Shown here in pieces: positions 33,055-43,431 of a stretch of 64,000 bases of DNA. The notes beneath the pieces are model-generated. The model was not told the origin of the DNA and made no database searches. It saw only the letters and a list, made by a program, of their open reading frames with translations. Source of the stretch: Schizophyllum amplum (lineage: Eukaryota > Basidiomycota > Agaricomycetes > Agaricales > Schizophyllaceae); NCBI GenBank assembly GCA_007026445.1, contig VDMD01000003.1, positions 930,001 to 994,000 of the forward strand, in the 5' to 3' direction. Numbering within the stretch: the stretch's first letter is position 1; every line of letters begins with the position of its first letter. A program made the translations under genes and the position numbers.

Positions 33055-34721
33055 TCCTGCACGGCCACGGCATCATCTCAACATATGCGTGCGCATCCTC
33101 CTCCGCGGTCTTGGCCTCGTCATCCGCCCATGTTCCTGTAACAAATCCCCAAGCTGAAGTACGCCTACTGTATACTAACTATATCTCTTATGATTTCTTC
33201 TGTTGCTGTCACGCACCCATTGCATGCCGTTGTCCTCGTGGACATGGACATACTCGCATCATAATACTATTCGATCCAATCCCATCCCCCTCTCCTCCCC
33301 TTGTCGATATGTCCCCTTGCTTTCACTGTCACGAACACATATATTTCCTTCTCGGCATCACAATGGGCTTACATTACGGTATATGCATAGTTCGGGTCGC
33401 GGTCGTTATCGTGCTTCGTGGTACATCCTCTTCCTCTTTTATCCCTTCCCCAAATAGTCCGCTCGCTTGCTCTCACGCACTCTTATCCCCATGGACAATG
33501 AACGGCGGGACCAGTTTAGATACGCACTCGTTCCGTCGTACGGCTGGCTCTCCACCGTGAATAGATCATCTCCTTCGTAGACATACATACTTAGACACGT
33601 ACACTACATCCTCGCCTTTAGATTCACTTGGAAAATACGTTATTGTTTTCGTGTCCGCCGCGGTCGGCGATTATATAGGGCTCGCCGTTGTATCATGACC
33701 TCTACTAGAGCAGCTATAAGCTGCAGTTCCGGGATTTATATCATGGAGTTTATGATCGATCTCGAGCTGGCGCTCCACACTTCGTGCCGAACGCCATCTG
33801 AGGTATCTGCTGGGGAGCCTGTGGTCACCCCGGGTGAATCCACCGTTCATGGAAATGTGGTGCGGCATGGCTTCGCGGGTAGTCACAGGGTTTTGTGGCA
33901 GGAGCTGCACTAAGACGCGAGTCCACGAGTTCTGCGGCTCGTCGCATGAACTAACCGCAGTAGTGAGAGGCCGATGGACCCCGCGGATTGCTGCAATGGA
34001 ATCCAGCCAGCCATTCATGCCACCGCTGCGTCACTTGCCGGGTCACTCCACGCACCTGAGTCCTACCATGCTGCGGGGAAGAGTCCTCAAGGTTATCGAA
34101 GGACATCGCCCGTCGACGTGGAGCAGCGAGCTTGGCTCGAGGTCCGAGGACGACTGACGAGGGACAACGATGATCTACGGGCTGTCTCTGCTTCGAGAAG
34201 CCTCTTCATGTACTTAACCAGTCCAGTCCAGTCCAGTCCAGCCGTCGAGTGAGGCCGAAGTAGCTTTCCGTGCGACACTCCATCGCATCCGTGCGAGACT
34301 CGTCCAATACATCGCATTCGCGCGGGCGTACCTTTCTATGTCATAGCGGAGGAACATCGTCGTCTCATGAAGTGCACCAACACCACGTCAAGGGTCGTCG
34401 CACCATCGGAGGAGCACGAAGGCCGATGGCGCACGTGGTAGGCGATGAAAGCACCCCATGATGAGTCGCTATAAGCGAGCAGCGGTGGATCTGCACAACT
34501 CACCGATACTGATGGTGCGGCCCCCGCCCCACACCATCTTCACCTTCACGGGGATCCTCCGCTGCGCCCCATACAATCTCCCTACCATTCTCAGGTCACG
34601 TCAACACCGGACCAGCGATCGTATGCACTGCCAGCAAGTGCATTCAATGGCTATGTGTACATTCCTACTTCTTCCGGTGGGAAGTTAGCGTCTCTTTGCA
34701 GGCGTAAATCGTATACAAACT
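33055..34721. other. Intergenic, no gene supported
   Basis: About 1.67 kb between the convergent ends of the transporter and F-box genes. Only short frames, one short microsatellite at 34219-34241. Confidence 0.5.
34219..34241 (+). repeat. Pentanucleotide microsatellite (CCAGT)n
   Basis: Four and a half copies of CCAGT in tandem. Confidence 0.9.
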
Positions 34722-37388
34722 TTACCACCAGTTATCGAGGCAGGAGATACCCACGTCGTCTAACAGAAGCATTGCACTTCGAGCGTCGCTCTCAGGCCCA
34801 ACATATCCGGCTGGTGATTCGCGTCAGCACACACACACGCAGCAAGAGAGATAAGAAAGCGAAAGAAACGATTCAACGTCAAACATGCATTCGACGGACA
34901 AAGTAGCGGTACTCACCGCCGTCCCGATGATCCGCCTATGATCCAGCATAACTCCCGAGTAGAACAGCGACTCATGGCTTGTGCACTTAACAAACGGCAG
35001 CCCCGATTCCAGCGGGCCCTCGAAAAGCGTCTCCATCGTCGACGCCTCCTGCACCGCGGACCCGTGGCGCGACGCCTCGGCCTCGTGCGCCGGCGACGTA
35101 TTATTGAGGAGGTTGATGAGTTCGTCCAGCCCAACGGCCGTAGTGGGTGCCCCGGGCACCGCGACAGCGGGTGCACTGGTCACAGTAGACGCACTAGGCA
35201 TGATGGGCGCGCCGGGTATTGAAGGTGCAGGGCTCTGCGACGTGGACGGCCCCTCGTACATAGGCGCCGTGTAGTCCATGAATGCCCCCTCGTCCAAGAA
35301 TGCTCCGTCGTCGTCCTCCGAGAGCATTAGCTCGTCACCGCCAACGAAGTCATACATCCCCTCGTCGTCGGCGAAGCCAGTGTATGTCTCCTGATGCTCC
35401 CTCTCATCGTCATCCCGCTCGTCGAACTCCCATTGCCGCGCCAGCCGCTCCCGGCTCTTCCGCGCCTCCGCGTCTGCATCGCGCACCGCTTTCTCGAACA
35501 TCATGCGTTCCCACGCGTCCTTATCCGCCTTCTTCTTGGCGAGTCGCCGCGCCCGCGCCACTGCGAATGGGTTGAAGTCGTAGATGTCGACGAACCCGCT
35601 CTCGTTGCGGAACTGAAACGGTGGGGAGAGCGTCGCCGCCATGCGCTGTCCGCAGCTCGTGGTGATCCAGTTGTAGTTGTGTTGCGCGTAGTCGAGCCAG
35701 CGGGAAACGGGCGGCCCCCACTCGGGCCAGGAAAGTGTGGGCGGTGAAGGTAGGTCAGGATCTGCGGCTGGCTTGTCTGCGTTGGTGGTAATGGGGGTGT
35801 CGGGAGCATCAGTGGCTATCGCGGCTGCATTGCCGGATGTCCAAGCTTCGTTTCGTTGCCCCTCACATTCCTTCGACATGAGTCTTGTGAACAAATCAAC
35901 GAAGGCCGAGCGATGTACAATGAGCACTAGATGGTTGTCCCGCGGCCCTGCCTCGTCCTCCTCATCCGTGTCTTCGTCGTCATCCTCGTCCTCCTCGCGC
36001 TCTTCCCTCGCCAGATGGACCTGGAACACGCATATCGCATCCTCCGCGGCGGGGTAGAAAGGCGGCTCCCTGCGCGCAGTTCCCTTGCCCTTGGGCCCTG
36101 CTGGAAGCCCATCCTTCCGCGGCTCGCTCCAGCCCCGATTCGCTGCTTTCGGTGGGTCCGGGAACACCCTCGGCGAGTCCGCCCTGGGGTTCGGCTCTGC
36201 GCGGCACGCGAGATCCAATATCTCCATCCTTGGCTTTAATGGTGGTAGACGCAGCACAGCCGCCGGAGCAGGGCGGCGCGCATCGGTCGTCGAAATACGC
36301 CAGTACTCGAAGGTACCATTGGTAGCGTTCGGAACAAGAAGAAGGTCCTGGGTGAGGAAGATGAAGGTCGTGTAGCTGAAGCGGGCGGCATCCAATGTCT
36401 GCATGGAGGTCAGCCCACAGTTATATCACGCACAAACAACAACTCCAAGGGTAAAGTGAGCCTTGCGATGTGATATGCAGGCAGATATGCATGATGATGC
36501 AGTTCGAGCATATCATCACTTGGTCAAGCGTACGTACCATTTTCAGCTTGCCCTGTTTCCAATCCCAGAAGCTGAGGGTGCTAGGAGGGTAGTCGCCTTC
36601 GAGATAGCGTGAGTAATGCGTCGCAACTGCCATCGTGTCGCCGACGATCTCAATGCCGAGCAAAGGATGACAGTTGCTCCGAGGAGTCTTGCAAAGAAAC
36701 AGGCGATTCTGTTTAGCGAGTGGATGTGCGTTGCCCGAAGGAAAATCGATGAATTGAATTTCTAGGATGTCTCTCGAGCTCGTCATCCCGTTGCGTTCTG
36801 GTCGACTGTCAGGAGATGTCAGCAGAAGTCTAACGATATTGGATAACGGAGCGATGCGTACGATGTGACAGCCACGAGAAGGCCGTGTTCGTAAAGGGCC
36901 TGAAAGTAGGATGAGTGCTTCTGCAACCTGATCATGATCGGTTCACGCACCAGAGCGAAGTCTACGATGTGCTCGTCCACCTGTATCAGGGACCACTCAG
37001 GCCCCTGGTGTTCTGGCGTCGGCAGGGGCATATGGAAGAGCGAGCGACGTCCGGCTTTCCCGAAGAAGATGTAGCCGCCAGATAGTTCGTACAATCCGCT
37101 CGTTCCAGGTGGCACCGAGCGTGTGACGGTGCATACGGGCGCGAAGTTGCGCCAAGCTTTCTCAGTAGCTTCAAGTTGCTCCGAGAGCTCTTCCGCAGAG
37201 ATCGTTCCGTCCGAGTTGTCGCGCATACCTGCCATCTCCAGTGCCCGCTTCTTCGCCATGAACGGGACCTGCGCGATTGCCGTGAACTGTCTGTGCACGC
37301 GCGCCATCATGGCCACCGAGTGCGGGTCCATGGAGGACATAATCCGTATCAAAAGTTCGACGGGGAGATCCAGCAATTGCAGCGCCAT
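34722..37388 (-). CDS. F-box protein, large
   Basis: Predicted SCF ubiquitin-ligase substrate adaptor. Exons 37388-36862, 36805-36538, 36398-34917, 34790-34722; phases fit; 781 aa. F-box at residues ~2-45: ALQLLDLPVELLIRIMSSMD, HSVAMMARVHRQFTAIA. The rest has beta-strand-rich segments (LFLCKTPRSNCHPLLGIEIV, STLSFWDWKQGKLKM, FIFLTQDLLLVPNATNGTFE) resembling WD-like blades, then a long acidic disordered insert (EEREEDEDDDEDTDEEDE) and another after FNPFAVARARRLAKKK. The final exon uses a CTGAG acceptor chosen because it alone keeps the frame to a DLDDVG-like ending (LLLDDVGISCLDNWW); that exon is the least certain. Start at ATG 37388; the 15 bases upstream in frame have no ATG. Confidence 0.75.
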
Positions 37389-37737
37389 GGTGGTCAGACG
37401 CAAGTTGTCAGTGGCAGGTGAAGGTAAATCCGAGATTCGCGTGTAATCACTGTGACGTCACAACGCCATTGTTCTCCGCTTTCGGACATGAATGCGTCCA
37501 CGTGATCCCTTCAGGCAATTCGCGACGCGTCAAGACTCAAGAGTCAAGACGCGCTTCCATCCTTACAGTCAAGAATCAGCTACCTCTTCTCGCCCCTCAC
37601 CTCCCTTGCCCACCTCTGGAAAGGATCAGTTTATCAGGATGAAGACTTCGTTGTAAGTATATCCCATGTATCTGATGTGCTTCTGACGAAACCACACAGC
37701 GCAGCCCATCCACGCTGCCGCAGAGGCTCTCCAGGAT

Positions 37738-37862
37738 GCCAATACCGTCGCAAATCTTTCCCTGCATCGTGCAGGCTACGTCCCCAGCGATCGTGATGAG
37801 TCTATCATAGAAGACAAGGCGTACGAACTGTGCCGCCTCCGTTTGGACAGGGCGTCGAAGCC
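37738..37862 (+). pseudogene. Possible N-terminal remnant of broken F-box/LRR gene
   Basis: Open plus-strand frame (AEALQDANTVANLSLHRAGY, then DESIIEDKAYELCRLRLDRA) resembling the helical leader that precedes the F-box in agaric F-box/LRR proteins. It ends at the left copy of the 10-bp inverted repeat bounding the inversion. No in-frame ATG was found, and the frame is one base off relative to the inverted segment. Assignment is inference. Confidence 0.35.
37853..37862 (+). repeat. Left 10-bp inverted repeat at inversion breakpoint
   Basis: CGTCGAAGCC; its exact reverse complement GGCTTCGACG is at 38339-38348. Confidence 0.8.
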
Positions 37863-38338
37863 TTCACAGGGGAGGTCCGTGACCGACAAGCTTGCCCATC
37901 GGTGTGACTGCGCAGACAGCAGCGTCCAGGGCTCGTCTTCCCAGATCTCCTCCGTGTCAGGTGCGTCGTCAGAGTCGTAGCCGTCCATGTCCATGACGAT
38001 TTCGATGTCCAATGGCGCCTGGCCTGTCCTCTCTAGTCTTGCCTCCATCGTAGGGGCGTAGACGTCGTTCAGGATGTCGAATTTGATCCTCGACCATAGC
38101 CATGGCGCCCCAAGAGCAATACTCCGCCACGTATGGCAGACCCTAGCGAAATTATATATGTTCTTCAGCACGCGTCGGCCCTTCTGCAGCTCGCGGTCCG
38201 ACACAGCATGCAGGAAAATTTCTAGGAGGACCTCCACAGGAAGGCGACGACATGGAGAGAGCAGGGAGTTGTGGATATCAATCTGTTTATCAAGAGCGTC
38301 CATCTCCTCCTTCAGCCTGTTGATCTCCCAGTAGGCCT

Positions 38339-38348
38339 GGCTTCGACG
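38339..38348 (-). repeat. Right 10-bp inverted repeat at inversion breakpoint
   Basis: GGCTTCGACG, the exact reverse complement of 37853-37862. Confidence 0.8.
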
Positions 38349-38955
38349 ATGCCCGCTTTAAAGGACCTCTCCATCATCATAGACTATCCGCGATCAAGCG
38401 AGATCGATTTGCCCCTCGAGGCATTCACCGGTGCCTCCCATGTCACGACGTTGAATCTCACTCCCATCTGCCATCTCACGCTGCCTCACCCTTGGCCTCT
38501 CACAAATCTCACCATCGACTGTGGGCAAGACAACGGCGCCTGCTACTCTCCTTGCATTGGCACCATCTTAGCTTGCAAGAACACCTTGCGCACATGCACC
38601 ATCTTGTCCGAGTTCGGGCGCATGCTCGCGCTACAGCACAGTCCTAGGGAGCCCACCAAATTCCCGTGTCTTGAGACACTCGACCTGCGTCAAGCAGCCA
38701 TGGATTTCTGCGAGCTCATCGCCTGCCCCAATCTTCGGTCTCTCCGCCTCTCCGCATGGACCCTCCCCGAGAGTGTTCGGCCGTTTGAAGCACTGCATGT
38801 CATGCTGAAGACTTCATCGGACTGCAAGACGCTACGCTCCCTTACGCTGGAGGGTCTCCCATACGAACGCGGGCAAGACTTCACGGCCTGCATGCAGCGT
38901 CTTCCCAACCTGATCGCCCTTACGCTCAAGAACGACGACGGCGAGGAGCTCCTGT
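38349..38955 (+). pseudogene. LRR part of broken F-box gene, cut by retrotransposon
   Basis: Plus-strand frame with leucine-rich-repeat-like units: MPALKDLSIIIDYPRSSEID, LEAFTGASHVTTLNL, CHLTLPHPWPLTNLTIDC, FPCLETLDLRQAAMDFCELI, CPNLRSLRLSAWTLPESVRP, TLRSLTLEGLPYERG, LPNLIALTLKNDDGEELL. The frame runs straight into the LTR at 38956 and meets a stop four codons later. Typical C-terminal half of an agaric F-box/LRR protein; no F-box of its own. Confidence 0.72.
38952..38955. repeat. Target-site duplication, left copy (CTGT)
   Basis: CTGT immediately before the left LTR; same four bases follow the right LTR at 45290-45293. Confidence 0.7.
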
Positions 38956-39122
38956 TGGGATAGCCTAGGGGCTCCTCAGAGGAAGGATGGTGAAGGCCCC
39001 GGATGGGATGCTGCATGCACGCGTCTAACACGCCGAAAGCTGTCCACGGTCGGGCCGGTGGGCCCGACTGGTCTAAGCGTTCCCCCGTGAGCCCCTCGGC
39101 TCCTCTCAGTCTCCCTACTGCA
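38956..39122 (-). repeat. 3' LTR (left copy)
   Basis: 167 bp, one mismatch (C versus T near position 39053) to the right LTR. The pol stop codon (39115-39117) lies inside it. Confidence 0.93.
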
Positions 39123-42100
39123 TCTGCCCCCCTCCTCTGAGGCGACGCCCTCGTCGCCACACGCCCTCTTCGTCCGCATCCTCCATGTCCGCACCCTCAT
39201 CGCCCGTACCCTCTTCGCCCATGTCCACCCTCGGTCCGCCATCGCCTGTGCCGTCATCGCCGCTGCCGTCGCCCCCAACATCGCCGTTAAGCTCCTCGTC
39301 TCCAGTACCCGTCACCTCGGCGCCCTCTGGCATGTCTTGTGGTGCAGATGCTCCTTCTGCCAATCGTCTACTCCGCTCAATCTCGTATGCCGCCAATGTG
39401 GACCCCGGCGGTGGCGTGAGCCCACGAAGGCGTCGTGAATGGAATCGCCCTGGAACTGGCTGTCCCGCCACGGTCTCCAAGGTGTAGGAGTTCAGCTCGC
39501 GTGCTTTGATGCGAAGTGCGCCTGACCATCGTGGCAGAAGCTTCTTCTCGGTGCGTAGCGTCTTGTCCAGCCGCGAGTCAAAGACCTGCACTAAGTCACC
39601 TTTCTTGAAGGTCACGACTCCTGGCGTGGATTTGAGGACCCGCCTGTCAAAAGCGGCCTTGCGGTCTTGCGCGCTCTGGAGGGACCCATCGTATCCGTCG
39701 AGCCCCTGCTGCTCCGCGTATGCGAACTGCAGCGCTGCGTCGTCGGCATCGTAGGGCAAGGACGCGATGTCCATGGGTGTAGGAACGGTGTTCACAACTC
39801 GGCTGAAGAAGAGCTCGTTCGGCGAGTGCTCAAGCGTGCGTAGAATACGACTGTTGAATATTGCTATTGCGAGGTCGAAGTAATCAGGCCAATTCCGCGG
39901 CAGGTCGCTCCAATCCGAGAGTGCACGCCAGCCATCCTCGCCCAGGTCCGGCGCACATAAGCGGCCAAGGATTTGGATCAAAATCTTGTTCGTCCCTTCA
40001 ATGAGCCCGTTCACCCATGGTGCATACGCTGCGACAATGTGTAGTGCTGTGCCGAACTCCTCGCATAGCTTGCGCACCGTCTCGTTGTTGAATGGAGACC
40101 CGCCGTCGAACATCGCTGCCTCCCAGGGTGCCAGCTTCGTGAATAGCTCACGGAGCGACCTCTCCGTCGTGGCCGCCGATCCGTGAGTTTTGAATTTGTA
40201 CCCAAAAAGCCGTCGCGCTGAGACATCCATGCACAGGAGGACCTCGTGGAAGCCGCCTTTGCCTTTCGGGAGCGCCAAGTAATCGCCGACGAGGAGCTCG
40301 AACGGGTGGCGCCGGACAATCGGCTGCATCAGCGAATGCAGGTGCGCCCCACCGAAACCAAGACACTGTCCACAACTTCGTATCGTGTCCATAATAATGC
40401 CGTCGAGCCCAGGCGTCTGGAAGCGATCCATGAGCTGACGCTTCATATCATCGCGCTTCAGGTGTCCTCCACGGGCGTGTTGCTTAGCGGCCTCCTCCCG
40501 CATCTCCTCGGCGTTAAGGCATTCAACCCGCGGTCGCGCGCGACGCCACTTTCCTCCCCCGACGCGCCACAGTCGGCCCCCCTCAATCATGTACTCCAGT
40601 GCGCGATGTCGGGCGCGCTTCATCACGCGTGTGTCCCCATCGCATTCCGCGGTGCATAATGCGCGCACGACGTCGGCATACAATGGGACCTTACGAAAGC
40701 GTCCCTCCAGCGCGGCGGCATCATTGTCCGCCACCTCGGCAAGGTAGATGTCGAAGGCCAGGCCTGCTTCCGAGAACCAGTCGGGGCTGACCTCTTCCGT
40801 GCTGCCGTCCCTCGTGCCCCGTGCGTAGTTCGTGTCTTTCCTACTCAGTCCATCGCTCACGTAGTTGGTAGCGCCCGGGACGTGCCGCACGTCGACAATG
40901 TCATGTGACGTTACCGCCTCTAACCACCGGGCGTGAGTGGCGGGTTGCTTCTTGTTCGTCATGCTGTCTCGCAGTGCTTGACAGTCCGTTTCGAGCTCGA
41001 TGGGTGACCCGTATATGATATCGCTGCCTTTGTCGAGTACGTGCTTGAGCGCTGCGAGTTCCAGCAGGTATGGTTTGTATCGCTCTTCGGAGGGTGATGT
41101 CCGTTTCGAAATGAAGGCGATAGGGTGCACTCGGGTCACCTCCTTGCCGTCTTTGAGCCGATACGTGAACCTCTGGGAGATGTGTCCCCCAAACCCTTCC
41201 TTCGAGCCATCCGACCCAACGATGAATGGTGTACCATCGTATTGAGCACCGCGCAGGACTGGATCCGACGTAATGAGTGCCTTCAGCTTGACAAACGCGC
41301 CCTCGTGTGCCTCGGTCCATGCACCCGCAAGATCGACTGCGCGCATGCGCCGTCGATAGTCGGACTTCGACTTGAATCCGGCCAGGTCTGCCTTACGGTC
41401 AAGATCGGTGAGCGGTGCCGCAATCCGCGCGTAGTTGGGAATCAGCTTCCGGAAGTGTCCACAGAGTCCCATGAAGCGCTTAAGATCCATCATGTCGTAT
41501 GGACGCTTCCACTCCACGATCGCGCGTACTTTGCTTAAGTCGGGGCGAACACCTGTCGGTCCGACAACTCCTCCCGCAAATGTGGCGTCCGTCATGAAGA
41601 GCTCGGTCTTTGTTGGTGATACCGACAGTTTCTTCTGACGGATGCGTTCAAAAACGTGGCGCAAGTTAGCCATCTTGTCTTCGAAGACGTCGCCGGCTAC
41701 GCCCCCGTCGTCTACCAGCAGTTCCATCGTCGTTCCGACCAGGTCTCCTAGCGCGTCTGCCGTCATCATCGCGAACGTCGACGGCGAGCCCGTGAGTCCA
41801 AACGGCATCTTGGCATATGTGAATAGTCCGCGGCCGTCGACCGAGAAGCACAAATACGGCCGGATGGCGGGATCTGTCTCACAGGCGTAGAACCCTTTGG
41901 CCAAATCGAAGACAGAGACCCAGCGATGACCCGCGAGTCGGCCTTGTTTCTCCAGAATGTCGCCCTGCGGTAATGGAGCTACTTTGGTCTGCGCATTGAC
42001 TTCCGCGTAATTATGACAGATACGCCATGCTGGCGTGTCGGTCTCGTTGACCTTCTCGCCTCCGCTGCGGTCCTCGCGCGGCGCGGGCCTCGGGGGCAGG

Positions 42101-43431
42101 TCGAAATGTGATGGTAAGCCTGCCGCTACGCATTCATCATTGACAAGATGTTGCAGCTCCTCCATTGTAAGGGAATCGTTGCGCTGGTGGGCTTTCTGGG
42201 CTAGTGTCGTCGGAGAAACACACCGCGCGTCTTTGGGATGGATGGGCGTGATTATGCCCGCTTCGAGCATCTGGTCAATGACCTTGTTGACCCAACGTTT
42301 CTGCAGCGGTGTGAATGGTTTTTGGCGTGGCTTCGTGCTGAATTGCGTGTCCGCAGGTATATCCATCCGATGGGTGGCGCCCGGCACGGCCGTCACCTCG
42401 TGCATAGACAGGGCAAAGCAATCGGCAAACTCCCGCACAAACTGGATGACTGTGTTTCGCTGCTCTGGCGACAGATCATCGCCAATGCGCACCGCCTCCA
42501 AAACCGCCTGTACGCGGCGCGGCGCGAACGGGTCCGTGCGTCGAGTGAATAATGACCGATCCGCGTCCACGTCCACTTGAGGCTGAGCGACACCTCCTCC
42601 TTCACTGGCAAAACCTCCTTCCAACTCCACAACGTGTACTGGCATATCCTCGGTCTCCTTCATTGCTCGAAAGGTTGGATACTGGTTGTGCACTGCGGTA
42701 CCATTGATGTATACCGTGTCCGTGGCGTAGTCGTGGACGACCTGCAAGGCTTCTAGTAGAGGTTTGCCCAGCAAGAATGACCAATTCCCACCGCTCGGGA
42801 AGACTTCGAATGACACCCGAGCTTGCACCCCGGACAGTCGCATTTGCCCTTCCCATCGCCCTCCCGATGGAATGACCGCACCATTCGCCATCCGCAGCCG
42901 CTTCGTCGAGGGCTTCAATGCACCCAGACGATGCTTGCGAGCCTCGTAGAATGCGGTATCCATAGCAGCGACCTGTGCGCCGTCGTCCTTCAGTGCTCGT
43001 ACACGCACGACTTCTCCTCGTGGACCGTCGAATTCGATGCCGCATGCGAACGGAGTTGTTCCCTTTGACTCAGGCCCACACACGCCATACAAGTCAACCA
43101 GATCGTTCTCCACCGTCGAGGTAAGTACATGCGGTGTATCGTAATTCGAGCCTGAGTCCATGTCCCCGGGGGAGCGCTCCTCTCGCCCAGGGACCTCTCG
43201 TCCGTGGTTTGCTTCTGCAGGTTCAGGGGTCGTCCGTCCTGCGTCTAAGTGGACGACCCCTCCCCATTTTCCGACTCCTCCAGCCAGCACACTGCGGCGA
43301 TCGTGTCCTTCCGAAATGCGCCCAGAGCGCCCATGCATAAATGGCGCCAGTCGGACTCGCCCCTGCTGATCCAGTGCGTTCTGTCGTGGCGAACAGGGCA
43401 GTCGACGCTCATGTGTCCGTTCATGCCGCAT
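39115..43431 (-). CDS. pol: Retrotransposon Pol polyprotein (PR-RT-RH-IN)
   Basis: 1438 open codons overlapping gag by 187 nt. Gag-to-Pol passage needs a -1 frameshift, from gag codon phase to pol phase. Domains: retropepsin-like protease with the active site in RALKDDGAQVAAMDT and NWSFLLGKPLLEAL; RT with RWVSVFDLAKGFYACE, MPFGLTGSPSTFAMM and a catalytic LLVDDGG in place of the common YxDD; RNase H with FIVGSDGSKEGFGGHIS and LETDCQALRDS; integrase with zinc finger HARGGHLKRDDMK...CGQC and DD35E core in VGDYLALPKGKGG, FDGGSPFNNE and GLIEGTNKILIQ; then a GPY/F-like module (KKLLPRWSGALRIKARELNS). The C-terminus is Gly/Asp-rich (GGDGSGDDGTGDGG) and ends inside the LTR. True pol start depends on the frameshift site, so the 5' end is uncertain. 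Confidence 0.92.
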   Translation of the reverse strand: MRHERTHERRLPCSPRQNALDQQGRVRLAPFMHGRSGRISEGHDRRSVLAGGVGKWGGVVHLDAGRTTPEPAEANHGREVPGREERSPGDMDSGSNYDTPHVLTSTVENDLVDLYGVCGPESKGTTPFACGIEFDGPRGEVVRVRALKDDGAQVAAMDTAFYEARKHRLGALKPSTKRLRMANGAVIPSGGRWEGQMRLSGVQARVSFEVFPSGGNWSFLLGKPLLEALQVVHDYATDTVYINGTAVHNQYPTFRAMKETEDMPVHVVELEGGFASEGGGVAQPQVDVDADRSLFTRRTDPFAPRRVQAVLEAVRIGDDLSPEQRNTVIQFVREFADCFALSMHEVTAVPGATHRMDIPADTQFSTKPRQKPFTPLQKRWVNKVIDQMLEAGIITPIHPKDARCVSPTTLAQKAHQRNDSLTMEELQHLVNDECVAAGLPSHFDLPPRPAPREDRSGGEKVNETDTPAWRICHNYAEVNAQTKVAPLPQGDILEKQGRLAGHRWVSVFDLAKGFYACETDPAIRPYLCFSVDGRGLFTYAKMPFGLTGSPSTFAMMTADALGDLVGTTMELLVDDGGVAGDVFEDKMANLRHVFERIRQKKLSVSPTKTELFMTDATFAGGVVGPTGVRPDLSKVRAIVEWKRPYDMMDLKRFMGLCGHFRKLIPNYARIAAPLTDLDRKADLAGFKSKSDYRRRMRAVDLAGAWTEAHEGAFVKLKALITSDPVLRGAQYDGTPFIVGSDGSKEGFGGHISQRFTYRLKDGKEVTRVHPIAFISKRTSPSEERYKPYLLELAALKHVLDKGSDIIYGSPIELETDCQALRDSMTNKKQPATHARWLEAVTSHDIVDVRHVPGATNYVSDGLSRKDTNYARGTRDGSTEEVSPDWFSEAGLAFDIYLAEVADNDAAALEGRFRKVPLYADVVRALCTAECDGDTRVMKRARHRALEYMIEGGRLWRVGGGKWRRARPRVECLNAEEMREEAAKQHARGGHLKRDDMKRQLMDRFQTPGLDGIIMDTIRSCGQCLGFGGAHLHSLMQPIVRRHPFELLVGDYLALPKGKGGFHEVLLCMDVSARRLFGYKFKTHGSAATTERSLRELFTKLAPWEAAMFDGGSPFNNETVRKLCEEFGTALHIVAAYAPWVNGLIEGTNKILIQILGRLCAPDLGEDGWRALSDWSDLPRNWPDYFDLAIAIFNSRILRTLEHSPNELFFSRVVNTVPTPMDIASLPYDADDAALQFAYAEQQGLDGYDGSLQSAQDRKAAFDRRVLKSTPGVVTFKKGDLVQVFDSRLDKTLRTEKKLLPRWSGALRIKARELNSYTLETVAGQPVPGRFHSRRLRGLTPPPGSTLAAYEIERSRRLAEGASAPQDMPEGAEVTGTGDEELNGDVGGDGSGDDGTGDGGPRVDMGEEGTGDEGADMEDADEEGVWRRGRRLRGGGQMQ
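39123..39140 (-). other. Polypurine tract
   Basis: On the element strand, AGAGGAGGGGGGCAGA directly precedes the 3' LTR; the expected plus-strand primer site. It is also coding for the Gly-rich end of Pol. Confidence 0.8.

Larger units (their letters stand above)
37853..38348 (-). pseudogene. Inverted internal segment of broken F-box/LRR gene (F-box part)
   Basis: Minus-strand reading gives coiled leader YWEINRLKEEMDALDKQ, then an F-box-like region LLSPCRRLPVEVLLEIFLHA, VCHTWRSIALGAPWLWSRI, and LSAQSHRWASLSVTDLPCEG. It stops making sense after FDALSK, exactly at the left breakpoint. The LRR half of what appears to be the same gene is on the opposite strand directly to the right. The segment is bounded by CGTCGAAGCC at 37853-37862 and its reverse complement at 38339-38348. 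The frame cannot be completed on the minus strand, so I treat it as an inverted fragment and not a separate gene. Confidence 0.7.

Noticed and set aside
38271..38963. LRR frame as an independent small gene
   Set aside because: Its start falls inside the inverted F-box block and its stop is supplied by the LTR, so it is a fragment.
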